From Branchiostoma floridae (lineage: Eukaryota > Chordata > Leptocardii > Amphioxiformes > Branchiostomatidae), in contig NC_049982.1 in assembly GCF_000003815.2 (NCBI RefSeq), positions 18,529,534 through 18,593,533 on the forward strand: DNA of 64,000 nucleotides. The letters run 5' to 3'. The notes beneath the pieces were generated by a model. That model did no database searches. It had not been told where the DNA came from and was given only the letters and a program-made list of their open reading frames with translations. Every line of letters starts with the position of its first letter. Position 1 is the first letter of the stretch. The translations under genes and the position numbers were made by a program. This document shows positions 10,718-21,400 of this stretch, piece after piece.

Positions 10718-13700
10718 CTACAACCGCCTGGGGTCCTGCAGGTAGATCTCCCTCGCTGCAGCAAAGTCGAAGTCAGCCATTGGAATCTTGGCATAGCTCA
10801 GCCTGATGAGCCGGTCCAGCTGCTCGATGCCGAGGAGAGTGCGTGTTTTCGTCTTGATCCTGTTCTGACAGGAAAACACGCGCTCTGCCTCGGCATTGCT
10901 GACCAGCACCACCAGGCTGTAGCACATGAGCTTGAACACCTCTGGAAAACATACATAGAGAACAAACTGAACACAAAGCCACTATCTCATTGAAGTCATT
11001 CCAATACAAAGTTTACAGTATTAACAGATGAACAAAACGATGTAATTTTCACTTACCACCAAAGATCCTCTGGTTATAAGCATTGTCCCCCGCAAACATC
11101 TTCTCGAGCAACTCGTTTGGCCTGTAGTAGTGGAACCAAGCTACTCCGTTCTCCTCCCGCTGCTCCCCCTTGTAGCGGGTAGCCACTGCCTGCTTGAAGG
11201 CTCCAAACTGGCCCTCGCACATTAACCGGTTGATGTAGGCCTCGCAGATGTTTCCATCTCTAGATACCTTGTCCTCAGCATAATGATTAAGGAGTACGTT
11301 CAGTTCGTGTCTTCCCCAGTACGCCAAGGCAATGTTGTCGTCGTCGTCTGGGTACTGTTGTGGTTCAAAGACCTGTAAGAAGCAAACTCAGACATTATAA
11401 TACAGTAATAAACAGAACATTCAATGGATGTTAATAGATGCATATGCTAAATTGCTAACAACTGACTTTGTCCAAGTATTTTTTTTTCAGATGCATCCTT
11501 ACCTTCATTGCATCCAGCAGATCTAGTTGGGGAAACCTTGCCCTCAGGTTGTCCAAGAGGCGGTCCAGGAAGTCTGTTTTGACGGCATTCAGGGTCTCTA
11601 CTGGGTCCTGTCCCCCACGTCCTACCCGCATGGTGATGGGTGTTTCCAGGTAGTTACCAGTGTCCTGGACACTGGTAACGAAACGAGCCAGCTTGATCCC
11701 ATCAACACCCCTCATTCCCTCCAGGATTTCAAGGCAGTCATTGAGCTGAAATAAAGAAAAGGGCACTGTCAGATTTTCTTCCAGTTTTAATTTTATCTTT
11801 TAGAATAAGTCTATTTTTTTTGTATTTCATATTTTCTTGTTTTGGTCTATTATCCTTATCTATCATAATTCTATTCTATATATATATATATATATATATA
11901 TCTTTTTTTATATACATATCTTTTTACCTCTGATCTGAGCACAGAAAACGTGATGTCTCTGTACTGGAAAATTTTGGAGAGGTGGTTGGTGGCGTCCAGT
12001 ACGTCTGCCAGCAGGTGGAGGAGTCCCATAGGAAGGAAGCTTGTGAGCTGCTGGTGGAGCCCAATAGCAACTGGGTCTCCCTCTGCCGCCTGCTCCTCCG
12101 TGTAGACTGCCAGGCTGCGGAAGTTTTCGATGACGCTCCTCACAGCTTCCCCCATGCTGAGCCATCTGATCTCGTAGGAGTGCTTAAGTTTCAAGTACTC
12201 CTCTCCTAGGACATCCACCTGATACCAAAACATGGAATTTATTAAAAGTCTCAAACTTACTTTAGTCTGTTACCGTGTGTTGAAATATCTTAATATTCAT
12301 TGCGATTTTGTAATGAAAAATAATTCATTGAATTGTGTCAAATCTTACCAGAGCATTGAATTCTGCAAGCCTGTTGGGTGACAGCATGATGTAGTTGTAA
12401 ATGCTGTCAACCAACAGGCTTGTGCTCTTGATCTGCGGGATGTTCTTTGCAGCTTGGGAGACTGCCAACTGCAGTCTGTGGCAGACACAATGGACAGCAA
12501 GAGCAAAGGGGTTGTCCCGGTGCAGGAGTCCCGTTACTCCGTTCATATCGCTCGACATGACCGCTGCGCCGTCCATCCCAAGTCCAAGTACCTATTCAGC
12601 AAAAACATTCAAAATAATGTTCAATGCACAATCAACCATTCATTCATTGATCATAAAAGATTACCATTGTGCATAAAATGTATAGTCATCAACATTCAAT
12701 AGACACACCTTTCTCACTGGGATCCCATAATTGTCTAGCACAGCTCGCGTTGTTCCGTAGATGGTAGGTGCTTTCCCATCATTCACCTTCTCACACTTGA
12801 GGAACGTTGTTATCAGCTCTGCAGTGTGGACGCGTACGTATCGGACAACTACCACAACATGCTTCTCCGAGCTTCGATCAGTGGACTCGTCGATGCCGAT
12901 GGCGACGCAGGGGCTTGCATTGACTTCCCTTGTCACCCTCCGCTCCACCACTTCGTTCAGGCATCGGAGTAGCTCATTGAAAGTGGTGGGGCTTGTGTGC
13001 GTGGCGTTACGTCCTGCATTAAGGTTTTTCACCTCAGCCAGTCCCTGCTCCCTCTGCAGCTCCAGGAGACTCCTGAAAATCAGTCACACATCAGATCTCG
13101 AATTGAAAATGACTCAATCAGTAGACCACCACACTTCTTTACTTGATATTAAACTGTCACTAATTCTCATAAAGGTACTTACGCGTATTTCCTATTCGCC
13201 ACCTCCTCTTTCACGAGCCAATACACCGTCCTCAGGGCAGCCTCAGCAGCGCCTGCCCGCTTGCGATCCACTTCCTTCATGCCTCTGATCACTGATGGCT
13301 GCCTCTTGTCCCTAGCAGCCTTTGCAGTCACGTGGGCACCGGTGGGTGGGTGCTTCTGCAACGCTGTTTTCCTGAGCAAAAATAAGGCAAAATGAAGAAT
13401 ACATAATTCAATGTAAGCACATGAAATGTAAGTAAAAAAGGGGGGAAAATACTAAAATAAAATGAGTTTTGAAAAAAGAGTTAGTCACAACTGTAATACA
13501 TCCTTTATTAATAATTGTACCTGAAACTCCTGGTGCCAGTTGCAAGGTTGGAGGTTTGCTTGTATTGCCTGCACCATGCGCAATACATGACGTCGCCGTC
13601 ATAAACCAGCCACTCAAATTCGGCCAGCCATGACTGGCAGAACTTTCTATCAGGCTCCTCCTGCATCGATGGCGATGTCACGTTCTCTTCGCTATCTGAG

Positions 13701-14418
13701 GCCTTTTTTCTCTTCTTTGGACTCCTGGGGTCCACTGCAGTGTCCACTGTGGAGGCAGGGGGATCCTGGTCACTCCTGGTGTCCGCTGTGGGGGCAGGGG
13801 GATCCTGGTCACTCCTGGTGTCCACTGTGGGGGCAGGGGGATCCTGGTCACTCCTGGTGTCCACTGTGGGGGCAGGGGGATCCTGGTCACTCCTGGTGTC
13901 CACTGTGGGGGCAGGGGGATCCTGGTCACTCCTGGTGTCCACTGTGGGGGTAGGGGGATCCTGGTCACTCCTGGTGTCCACTGTGGGGGCAGGGGGATCC
14001 TGGTCACTCCTGGTGTCCACTGTGGGGGCAGGGGGATCCTGGTCACTCCTGGTGTCCAGTGTGGGGGCAGGGGGATCCTGGTCACTCCTGGTGTCCACTG
14101 TGGGGGCAGGGGGATCCTGGGCAGGTGATAAAATAGTGTTAGCGTTTGGCTTGGCTGACCCAAATAAGAATTAAAAATAGTTAATTTTTTATTTGAATTT
14201 CTAGTTCCTAAGAGTATACGTCTTCAATTTTCTTCATATTTTATATTTCTTATGCAAACATAAAATACACAGTATATGTATGGTGATTAGCTATGTGTTT
14301 CTGACTTTGAAAATTCAAACAAAAAAATTCTTACATGATCACTCTTCTTAAAGAAGCTGGAGATTGCTGGCTGTGCCTTTCCCCTTTTCCTCGTGGGCGC
14401 CTTTCCTCTTTTCCTCAT
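10718..14418 (-). CDS. TTF-type zinc finger / hAT transposase-like protein (ZNF862-like)
   Basis: Nine exons in transcript order: 14335-14418, 13521-14116, 13183-13371, 12709-13072, 12349-12591, 11928-12218, 11503-11745, 11057-11372, 10718-10941. Phases agree at every junction and total 2550 nt, 849 residues plus stop. The N-terminus has two basic RKRGK clusters (NLS-like) and QPAISSFF (residues 16-23), which fits the PCNA-interacting PIP-box consensus. Next come nine DTRSDQDPPAPT-type repeats, then a TTF-type zinc finger (about 182-245: WLVYDGDVMYCAWC, FRKTALQKH, GAH). The hAT RNase-H core shows IDESTD (D351), MDGAAVM (D418) and, in the C-terminal dimerisation block, AEAERVFS (E795), so the acidic triad appears intact. 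A multi-intron gene with a GC-rich promoter suggests a host-domesticated family member, but an intact intron-bearing transposon gene cannot be excluded. No terminal repeats were found around it. Confidence 0.85.
13743..14116 (-). repeat. 39 bp coding minisatellite
   Basis: Nine near-identical 39 bp units encode the 13-residue repeat VDTRSDQDPPAPT, with a few substitutions (PTPT, ASTV, LDTR, ADTR). The array starts directly at the exon 2 acceptor, so the first unit is cut by the splice site. The repeat is acidic and proline-rich and probably disordered. It stays open in other frames because 39 is a multiple of three. Confidence 0.95.
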
Positions 14419-15180
14419 GGTTCACAGTAGTTCACAGTAACTTTGTACCTTGACCTTGAAAAAATTAAAAGTCCTTATTTAACTTTTATATGTAACCTTC
14501 TGAAATATGTCACTAGTGGGAATCCATTATATTGTTAAAAAAAAAAAAAACATCCATTTATCGATCTTTTAGATTTTTTTACAAGAACCAAGCACATTTT
14601 GATCCCGGTCCCGCTATTTTCTCCAGATCGGCGGCGCGCGCGGCATGCACCCTTCCGCCCCCCTCCCAACTACATTTCTCCACGATTGCATCGCGCTGCT
14701 GTTTCCCCCCCCGATTCACCAACATTTATTGACACAAAAGAAGCAAGAATTACTCCGAAATGGCTCCGAAGAACTCCACTAGTTCTCAGTTATCCTGTCT
14801 CGTTCGTAAACAATGGAAAAAGTTTCAAACTTACCAGCGCCGTCTTCCCGCGAAAAGAGTTAAATAGCCGTCAGATATTCCACCAATAACAGCGTCGCAC
14901 CATGCCGCGTCATGAAAATGGCCCAATCACGTGTGAATCTTGCGATTTGCGAGATCTCGCGATTGGCGAGATCTCAGCCGAGACTTCAGCGGTAGCCAAC
15001 ATGGCGGCGGTAAGCCGGACGTGCGAAGCGACAAAGCGGCTGGAATCGGCGAGTTTACCGGCGAAAAACGGGGGAGAAAAAGCGGTGAAAAATATTTGGG
15101 CGTCCGTAGTGCGTCTTGCTTAAAAGTAATGCGTCCGATTTCTTATGTTTGTTAGGACAGTGCGTCTAAATGACGCGTTG
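14419..15180. promoter_or_regulatory. GC-rich probable promoter of the hAT-like gene
   Basis: The interval upstream of the minus-strand ATG at 14418 contains a GC-rich stretch (14625-14720) and a second CpG-rich stretch (14890-15110) with GCGAGATCTCGCGA (14949-14962). At 14995-15012, CAACATGGCGGCGGTAAG reads on the plus strand as a start codon followed closely by a splice-donor-like GTAAGC. That could be a YY1-like site or the first exon of a divergent transcript; no downstream exon was found for it. Confidence 0.4.
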
Positions 15181-15334
15181 ACGCATGCCTAGCTAAAAGC
15201 CTGTACCACCTGTAACTTCATAAACTAGAGCTCCACGACCCCATACCTTCACCAAATGACTGGTGTACTAATTGTGTTTGTCATCAATTATGCAACATTA
15301 ACCAGAGCCAAGACCCCCATATGTGGTCAGACCT

Positions 15335-15630
15335 GGTCCTTTCAAATACATGAGCAACTTAGCCTTTCCTTGGTCCTAAACACTATCAATAAATACGTGA
15401 GCAACTAAGCCTGTCCTTGGTGCTGAAAACCATCAATACATGAGCAAGTAAGGCTGTCCTTAGTGCTGAAAACCATCAATACATATATGAACAACTATGC
15501 CTGCCCTTGGTGTTGAAAACCATCAATACATACATGAGCAACTAAGCCTGTCCTTGGTGCTGAATACTATCAATACACGAACAACTAAGTCTGTCCTTGG
15601 TGCTTAAAACCATCAATACACGTTCGTGTT
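15335..15630. repeat. degenerate ~45-60 bp tandem repeat
   Basis: Six irregular copies of ATACATGAGCAACTAAGC + CTGTCCTTGGTGCTGAA + ACCATCAATAC. The core CTGTCCTTGGTGCTGAA also occurs singly near 1983 (CTSC intron 7) and, with one change, near 19095, so it is a dispersed family with a local tandem expansion. Confidence 0.8.
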
Positions 15631-16026
15631 CTAAAAGAGATGGACACTTACCATTCTATCAAAGCTATAAGTGTATGATTTGTACATAAAAAGATATGCT
15701 CATGATGTAGGTCGTCAACATCATGGTTTGATTAAGTAGACTTGCTGATCAAACAATAGAGGCTTTGATGATTCAAGATTAGTTATAGCATAATTATCAA
15801 GTGCAAATGTCTCGGGAACATTTCAATGTCCCGCAACCATTTCTACCTGAAAAGGGAGCAATCGATTCTGGAACTTTGTATACTTCTCATCACCTAATTC
15901 TATGTCCTCCTGTTTCCGTTTCCTGTTCGTAGGTACTGCGGGTAGTGGGAAATGTCCGTGACCTGATACGTCATCTATTTTTTGTATCAGCGGAATCCAT
16001 GACGTCACAATCCTTTATGTCACACC

Positions 16027-18129
16027 TTATTGTTTCTCTGCGGTCTTTTGACTGTCAGGAAACGTCACATATTCCTGTGCAGGGTTGTTGGCTATTACTT
16101 GTCCCTCAATTTGTACTATCTGCCCTTGCTGTTCCTCAGGACTGATATATGTAGTGTTGTACACGGCTGATGTCATTTCTTGTACTGCAACAGGTGCCTC
16201 ATACGGGGGGCTTGCCTTGAAGGCAGATTTTGCGCCGATTTCATTGTCATAGTGTATTCCCAATGTCTTCTCTTCGTCCACAAATTGGTCACCATTTTCG
16301 TTGGGCCTCTTCTTGGCTCCGACTTCAAAAGAAAACTGGTCATCATTCTCGTAGTGCCCATTGGCAACTTTAGTTGTGTCCGGAAATTGATCGTCGTTTT
16401 CATAGTGTCCTTTCGAATTTTCATTTCCGTTTTCGTTGTGTCTGGTTGTATCATTATTTGAGTCAGGAAACTGATCGTTGTTTTCGTTGTGTCTGTTTGC
16501 ATTTTTAGTTGCGTCTGAAAACTGATCGTCGTTTTCGTAGTGCCTGTTTGTATCATAATTTGAGCCAGGATGCTGATCGTCATTTTCATAGTGTCTGTTT
16601 GTATCTTCATTTCCGTCTGAAAACTGGTCATCGTTTTCGTAGTGCCTGTTTGTATCATTATTTGAGTCAGGAAACTGGTCTTCGTTTTCACGTCTGCTTG
16701 TGTCGTGAGTTCCATCTGAAAACTGGTCGGCATTTTCGTACTGTCTTTCCACAGTGTCGCTATGTCCAGTATTATCCTCTGACACTGATCTACATTTGAT
16801 AAAACACAGCTGAGATAGTCCAAACATAAGGCAACAACAGAAGAAGGTAACCAGTCCGGTCCAGAGGACCGCATTAGCAGACAGTCCAGACTCGTTCCAA
16901 TTATCCTCCCCATGTAGCAATATCATGTACATGACTGTCGTTGTTTTAGCAGTACTTCCGTCAATATTTTCAAGTCCTGTGGTAACCACGTTGTCTGGCA
17001 GCCTTGCAGCACTGCTGATTGTTAGTACCACTGATGCTGTCGCGGATTCCGTATAGTTTGTCGCCACCCTGCAAGTGTAGTTGCCTGCTGTGGTATTGTC
17101 AGCTACAGGGATGTTCAACACTGAGTGACACATTCTTTTGGTTTCCGATATTTCCACCTCTGACCCTTTACACGGCATTGTTCTCACATGAGAGTAGTTT
17201 GTGGAATACAGGTAATCTGAAGAGCTGTGCTCGCCACTGGGTAGTATCCACGAGAATGTGAGACTTTCTTCGCAGTTTGTCTGGCAGATGACAGAAATGT
17301 TCCCTGTGACATTCGTAACTGGACTGTCTAATAGAACAGACACTTGAGGTGCTGAACATGTCAGATCTGTCCATGGAATATCTTTGAGTGGCTTCATGTG
17401 GCCAGTAGCTTCATCAATGCATACGGCACGCCACCGAAGTGTGTGTGGGGATTCAATAAGCCATTTCTTGGCTTCCCGCTCTCTGCAGTCACACCCTATC
17501 TTGTTTATATCCATGATCAAGACAAATAAACGTTTCAGGTCTTCGACAAGCAAAGGGGAAGTTTTGATATTGTTTAGAAAATTCAACTGTCGAAGTGATT
17601 CAAGCAATGTAATACTTTGTGGAATGCTAGAAAGACAGTTGTTATTTAAAACCAAGATTTCTAGCTGACCTATTCCGGCAAATGCCGCCTTGTCAACAAA
17701 ATAAATCATGTTTTTACTCAAGTCCAAAACACGGAGATTATACAGCCCCTTAAACGTATCTGCTTTCAAATTGCTGACATTGTTACCACTGAGGTTTAGT
17801 TCTATAAGACACGGCAAGCCTGCAAAGGACGCTGGTTGAATTCTGGCAACTCCAGACTCTCGTAAACGCAGGCTCTGAAAAGATTTCAGGATAGGGAAAT
17901 CTCCCACTTTGATGTTAATGATGTTTTGATACCTTATACTTAGTCTTGTCAAAGCCAACGGTAGTGGCGAGGGGATAAAATGAAGATGTCCACGGTTGTG
18001 GTAAGTAAGACATGAATTGGGCTTTTTGGAACATTCAAAGGTACTTGGGCAGGTGGCGTTTTGTGTTGTAAGTTTAGACGAAAGAATCAAAACAAGTATG
18101 GCTAGTTTGATAGACATCGATGTAGACAT
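16027..18129 (-). CDS. LRR-Ig transmembrane receptor with tyrosine-repeat tail
   Basis: Single-exon, 700 residues. Order: signal peptide (about 1-22), Cys cap (27-40), leucine-rich repeats (about 62-205, e.g. LIELNLSGNNVSNL, LRVLDLSKNMI), LRR C-terminal cap (C213, C215, C237, C258), one Ig domain (about 259-373; C282, W294, C353) with many N-glycosylation sequons, a transmembrane helix (about 420-446, with CCC) and a cytoplasmic tail of about 250 residues. The tail repeats a ~17-residue unit with HYENDDQF at its centre. Tyr-x-Asn occurs at residues 464, 497, 514, 531, 576, 593 and 627, which fits the Grb2-type SH2 docking consensus pYxN. LRR-Ig receptors are greatly expanded in lancelets and have been proposed as innate-immune or adhesion receptors; ligand and role here are unknown. 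No break is seen. Confidence 0.9.
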   Translation of the reverse strand: MSTSMSIKLAILVLILSSKLTTQNATCPSTFECSKKPNSCLTYHNRGHLHFIPSPLPLALTRLSIRYQNIINIKVGDFPILKSFQSLRLRESGVARIQPASFAGLPCLIELNLSGNNVSNLKADTFKGLYNLRVLDLSKNMIYFVDKAAFAGIGQLEILVLNNNCLSSIPQSITLLESLRQLNFLNNIKTSPLLVEDLKRLFVLIMDINKIGCDCREREAKKWLIESPHTLRWRAVCIDEATGHMKPLKDIPWTDLTCSAPQVSVLLDSPVTNVTGNISVICQTNCEESLTFSWILPSGEHSSSDYLYSTNYSHVRTMPCKGSEVEISETKRMCHSVLNIPVADNTTAGNYTCRVATNYTESATASVVLTISSAARLPDNVVTTGLENIDGSTAKTTTVMYMILLHGEDNWNESGLSANAVLWTGLVTFFCCCLMFGLSQLCFIKCRSVSEDNTGHSDTVERQYENADQFSDGTHDTSRRENEDQFPDSNNDTNRHYENDDQFSDGNEDTNRHYENDDQHPGSNYDTNRHYENDDQFSDATKNANRHNENNDQFPDSNNDTTRHNENGNENSKGHYENDDQFPDTTKVANGHYENDDQFSFEVGAKKRPNENGDQFVDEEKTLGIHYDNEIGAKSAFKASPPYEAPVAVQEMTSAVYNTTYISPEEQQGQIVQIEGQVIANNPAQEYVTFPDSQKTAEKQ
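16240..16752 (-). repeat. ~51 bp coding repeat in receptor tail
   Basis: About eleven diverged units of the HYENDDQF + SD/PDSNNDTNR type. Tyr is kept in seven units (one as YDN) and replaced in four (RRENEDQF, RHNENNDQF, RHNENGNEN, RPNENGDQF), while Glu-Asn is kept in nearly all. Confidence 0.9.
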
Positions 18130-21100
18130 TTTAGACTTGAGTATTTTCAGCAGGCAGGAACTGGAGTGCGCTTGTTATCTAGATAGTACACACTCACCAG
18201 AGGATTCGTCAGTCAACGATGGTATCACATTGTGTTGATGGACGCAATGTGACGTGCAGCGAAGCCGCGTTGCACTTGCTTACAAAAAGCGCCATGCTTC
18301 GTCATCAGTCTGAGATTTGACTGTTTGACCGCTTTACCTTTGCCTGGTCGTTGGTGATGCTCTGTGTCTTATAGAGTGTATTGACAAAGCTGTACCGTCG
18401 TGTGTAGCTCTAGTCGGAGCAAGGCACGAGGCAGAAACGAGTGGGAACCTTGTAGTACGAGTCAGCTTAGGCAGCTCCTGTTTCATCTCCCCACCATTTA
18501 CCTTGCTGTCTTCTTCATGATGTCCCTTTTGAGGAAGTCGGCTGTAGTCGTAGGCATGGATACGTGACGTCTTTTGAGTCAATCTGTCTGGCAATGGTTA
18601 ATAAATTATGTACATCCCAATTCTCTCGTGTCAGGGCTGCGCCAATGGTGTGAGGCCCAAAACTGCCCTTTCTTCAACATTATATGAACCAAGTAGAAAT
18701 GAAACACAATATGTCAAAATGTGCAAAAAGTGTTCATGTATGTGATTCCTTCACATGTACTGCTGGTGTGTTACGCCGAAGGGCAGTTATGCCCGCTATA
18801 TAGATACGGATACAGATACAGATACTAGTATCTCTGCTAGGCTAACATGAGGATAGTTTTCTGAGAATGATTTATTTACTTTCAGGCTTGGCTACCTACA
18901 CGTAGTAGCAGGTGCCAAGTAGTAAGCCGCAGAATGCATATGGAAATAGGTTAATTAGTCTACATTACTGGTGCCACTGTTACATGTTACATATAAAACA
19001 GTTGTCAACTGTCCAATCTTGCTGTTTTGATTAGATTTGTTTATATAAACTTCAACAAATGTATTAGGACATACACACTGCATAATGTTGTCACTGTCCC
19101 TGGTGCTGAACGCTACTTTATTCTGACCTGCATTGAAATGTATACAAGAATACAGGTGAAATGCACAAAAAACATCAAGCCCAAGTTAGAACAAATGGCT
19201 TCAAAGTTCACGAAACAAAACATGTACAAAAGAAAATGATTTCAGAACTTGTATAAGCCATCCCTGTACTGGAATGACATGATGTAATTAATACATTCAA
19301 AGCACATGTTGCTAACAAAAGGCGACTAAACAGCACCCCATCTCCAAACCTCTTCGGAAAAGATAAGACCTGACCTGACTCATAACTATGGGAATTAAGC
19401 CAATACATAAAACTTAACTCGAGCAAGCTTCCCTACATCTAACATCGTGCTATAGATGATGATTGTAAAATTGTACACTTTGCATTTGTTTGCATTGATT
19501 GGGTGTCTGTGATTGTATCGATACCAAGAAGTCGAATGTTTCTAAATAATAAAGGGCTAACTATTAAATAGGCTATTCAACCACCTGTCTTCCTTTCTGG
19601 CCTGTGTCGTTCTCTTGGTTTGGGACCCAAGATAGCGACACAAGGCAGATTATGTAATGGTCTAGGTTACCGACTACCACTGACCACGACATAAAACAGC
19701 AATGAAAACAGACGATGAACCAGGGAAGTTCCTATTTTCTAAAGAACAGAATTTACAGTAACTGATTTAATACAATCCATGCCATCGACACAGTCACAGA
19801 AACTCTTCTTTACCAGAACCTCGAGATCACTAAATGTAATAATAATGATATAATTGTCCCTCCTATCCTGACGCCTCACCTCCTGAAACGAACGGTCCCT
19901 CTGCCCCATCACCTAACGTTTATGTGAAGAAATGTCATGGTGGATCTTGGCATCATTTGGCAACTAGGTGTGTGGCAGTTGTAGAGAGGAAGGTCAAGTT
20001 CGAAATTGCTGTACCATAGGAAAACGCAAGGATAACCAGAGAGCTTCGTATTTGACACAAGCACACATACGTATCATACCTGCTCTCGCATGTGTTGTGA
20101 CCTGTTGCAGTGACAAGGCACCAAACACCGGTGCAGAAGAGACCTCTATCAGCTGTGCTGGGATCGCTTGACAATGCAGCTCTGAACAGACTGTCATGTT
20201 TGTGGTTAGAGTACAAATGTGTCACATGTGTATGGTAAAGGCTTATGGTAATTACCAAGCAGATCCTTACTGGAGCTAGCAATATCAAGGCCAAAGTAGA
20301 AATCTGGTATAAGGATCTAATGTGTACTGAAATAACTGTCAGCATATCAGATATATTTTATAACACTATGGAAATACTAATTAGCTCCATGAAAAATGGA
20401 GGTATGGTTTTTGGTGTGTCTGTCTGTCTGTCTGTCTGTCTCCCTCTCTCTCTCTCTCTCTCTCTGTGTTTGTGTTTCCGGATAATTGTGGTCAGCATAA
20501 CTTTAGAACCTCTTGATGGACTACAATGATATTTGGTATGTGGGTAAGGGTTGCTAAAACAAAGGTCAAGGTCAATTTTGGGCTCCCTAGCGTGTGACCT
20601 TGGTACTGCAGCAGAAGTTCAATTTTTTGTATCGTTTTACCTGGACATGCTATGGTCTTGATTTTTTTGGTGGCAGATAGCTTGTGATGTAAGGAATAAG
20701 TGGTGTCATTTGCCTAATCAGAATATTTCATTGAGGTATGAGGTCATCCAACTCTTGTTGCTATTAGTAGCCTCCTGTGCAGCCTTCTACGTGTGCTGAC
20801 ATTTAGTTTTGGTGGGAAGCGCGCTTATTCGCTTCCCACCTGTCAACTGTCAACATGCATTTCATAAGTTCATCAATATATTTTGTAGTATATTTTTTTG
20901 CAAGATATAAATCCGTCACATGTGTTAGGGGCGATATCTGTCCTTGGATATGTCTGCGAAACTAGCAGGTGTGAAGTGGTGGTGTAGGAAACCACGCGAT
21001 TGTGGTAGGACTTAAATAGACAGCTTATCAGTGATGTCGGAAGACTCTTGGGCATTAGAGAACTATTTAGTCAAGCTTTGGTTTGTGTCAAAAATCAATT

Positions 21101-21400
21101 TATTAGTTTGGTATTTTCATGGTCTGAAACATCACGAATACGTAGCAATGATAACTATATCATAGACAATCCCTCGTTTCCTTGAAGTTTTTAACATTGG
21201 CCTTTCGTTCTTAAGAACGTATTATGTTCTGTTTTTTATGTAAATGAACAATAAATTTATTTTGGACATGACAAGAAACAAGATGCGCACAAGACTGCAC
21301 CATATAGACACAGCATGCCAGAGTAAGTGTGAGAAGGGGACGTCACAGAAACCAGCATCATTTCTGCCTGACGACACTCACACGTACCGGGCACTGCGCC
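18130..21400. other. intergenic region between LRR-Ig gene and astacin A
   Basis: No coding exon recognised on either strand. Contains a short tandem GATACGGATACAGATACAGATAC near 18810, an interspersed repeat at about 20388-20756 and simple repeats at 20417-20465. Several moderate open frames lack any recognisable domain and any splice or signal context. Confidence 0.5.
20388..20756 (+). mobile_element. interspersed CTCCATGAAAAATGGAGG repeat
   Basis: Starts with the short palindrome CTCCATGAAAAATGGAGG, followed by (TCTG)n and (TC)n, and ends around CATTGAGGTATGAGGTC. Related 5' ends (CCTCCATGAAATGTCATGG) occur at about 49738 and 50700, and a related 3' end (CATGGAGGTATGAGGTCCCC) at 51764. 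This shows a family of related elements with hairpin-like ends; no coding capacity is apparent. Confidence 0.55.

Noticed and set aside
13630-14174. Plus-strand and alternate-frame minus-strand proteins over the 39 bp repeat
   Set aside because: Because 39 is a multiple of three, all frames stay open; only the minus-strand frame joins correctly to the zinc-finger exon and neighbours.
14995-15015. First exon of an unseen plus-strand gene (ATGGCGGCG then GTAAGC)
   Set aside because: No downstream in-phase exon was found before the LRR-Ig gene; kept only as a note in the promoter entry.
16173-16913. 246-residue frame overlapping the LRR-Ig tail
   Set aside because: Shadow of the tail repeat in another frame of the same strand, rich in Met/Thr/Gln from the repeat codons.
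19953-20345. 130-residue minus-strand open frame with hydrophobic start
   Set aside because: No recognisable family and no supporting signal; opposite-strand frames of similar length exist here.
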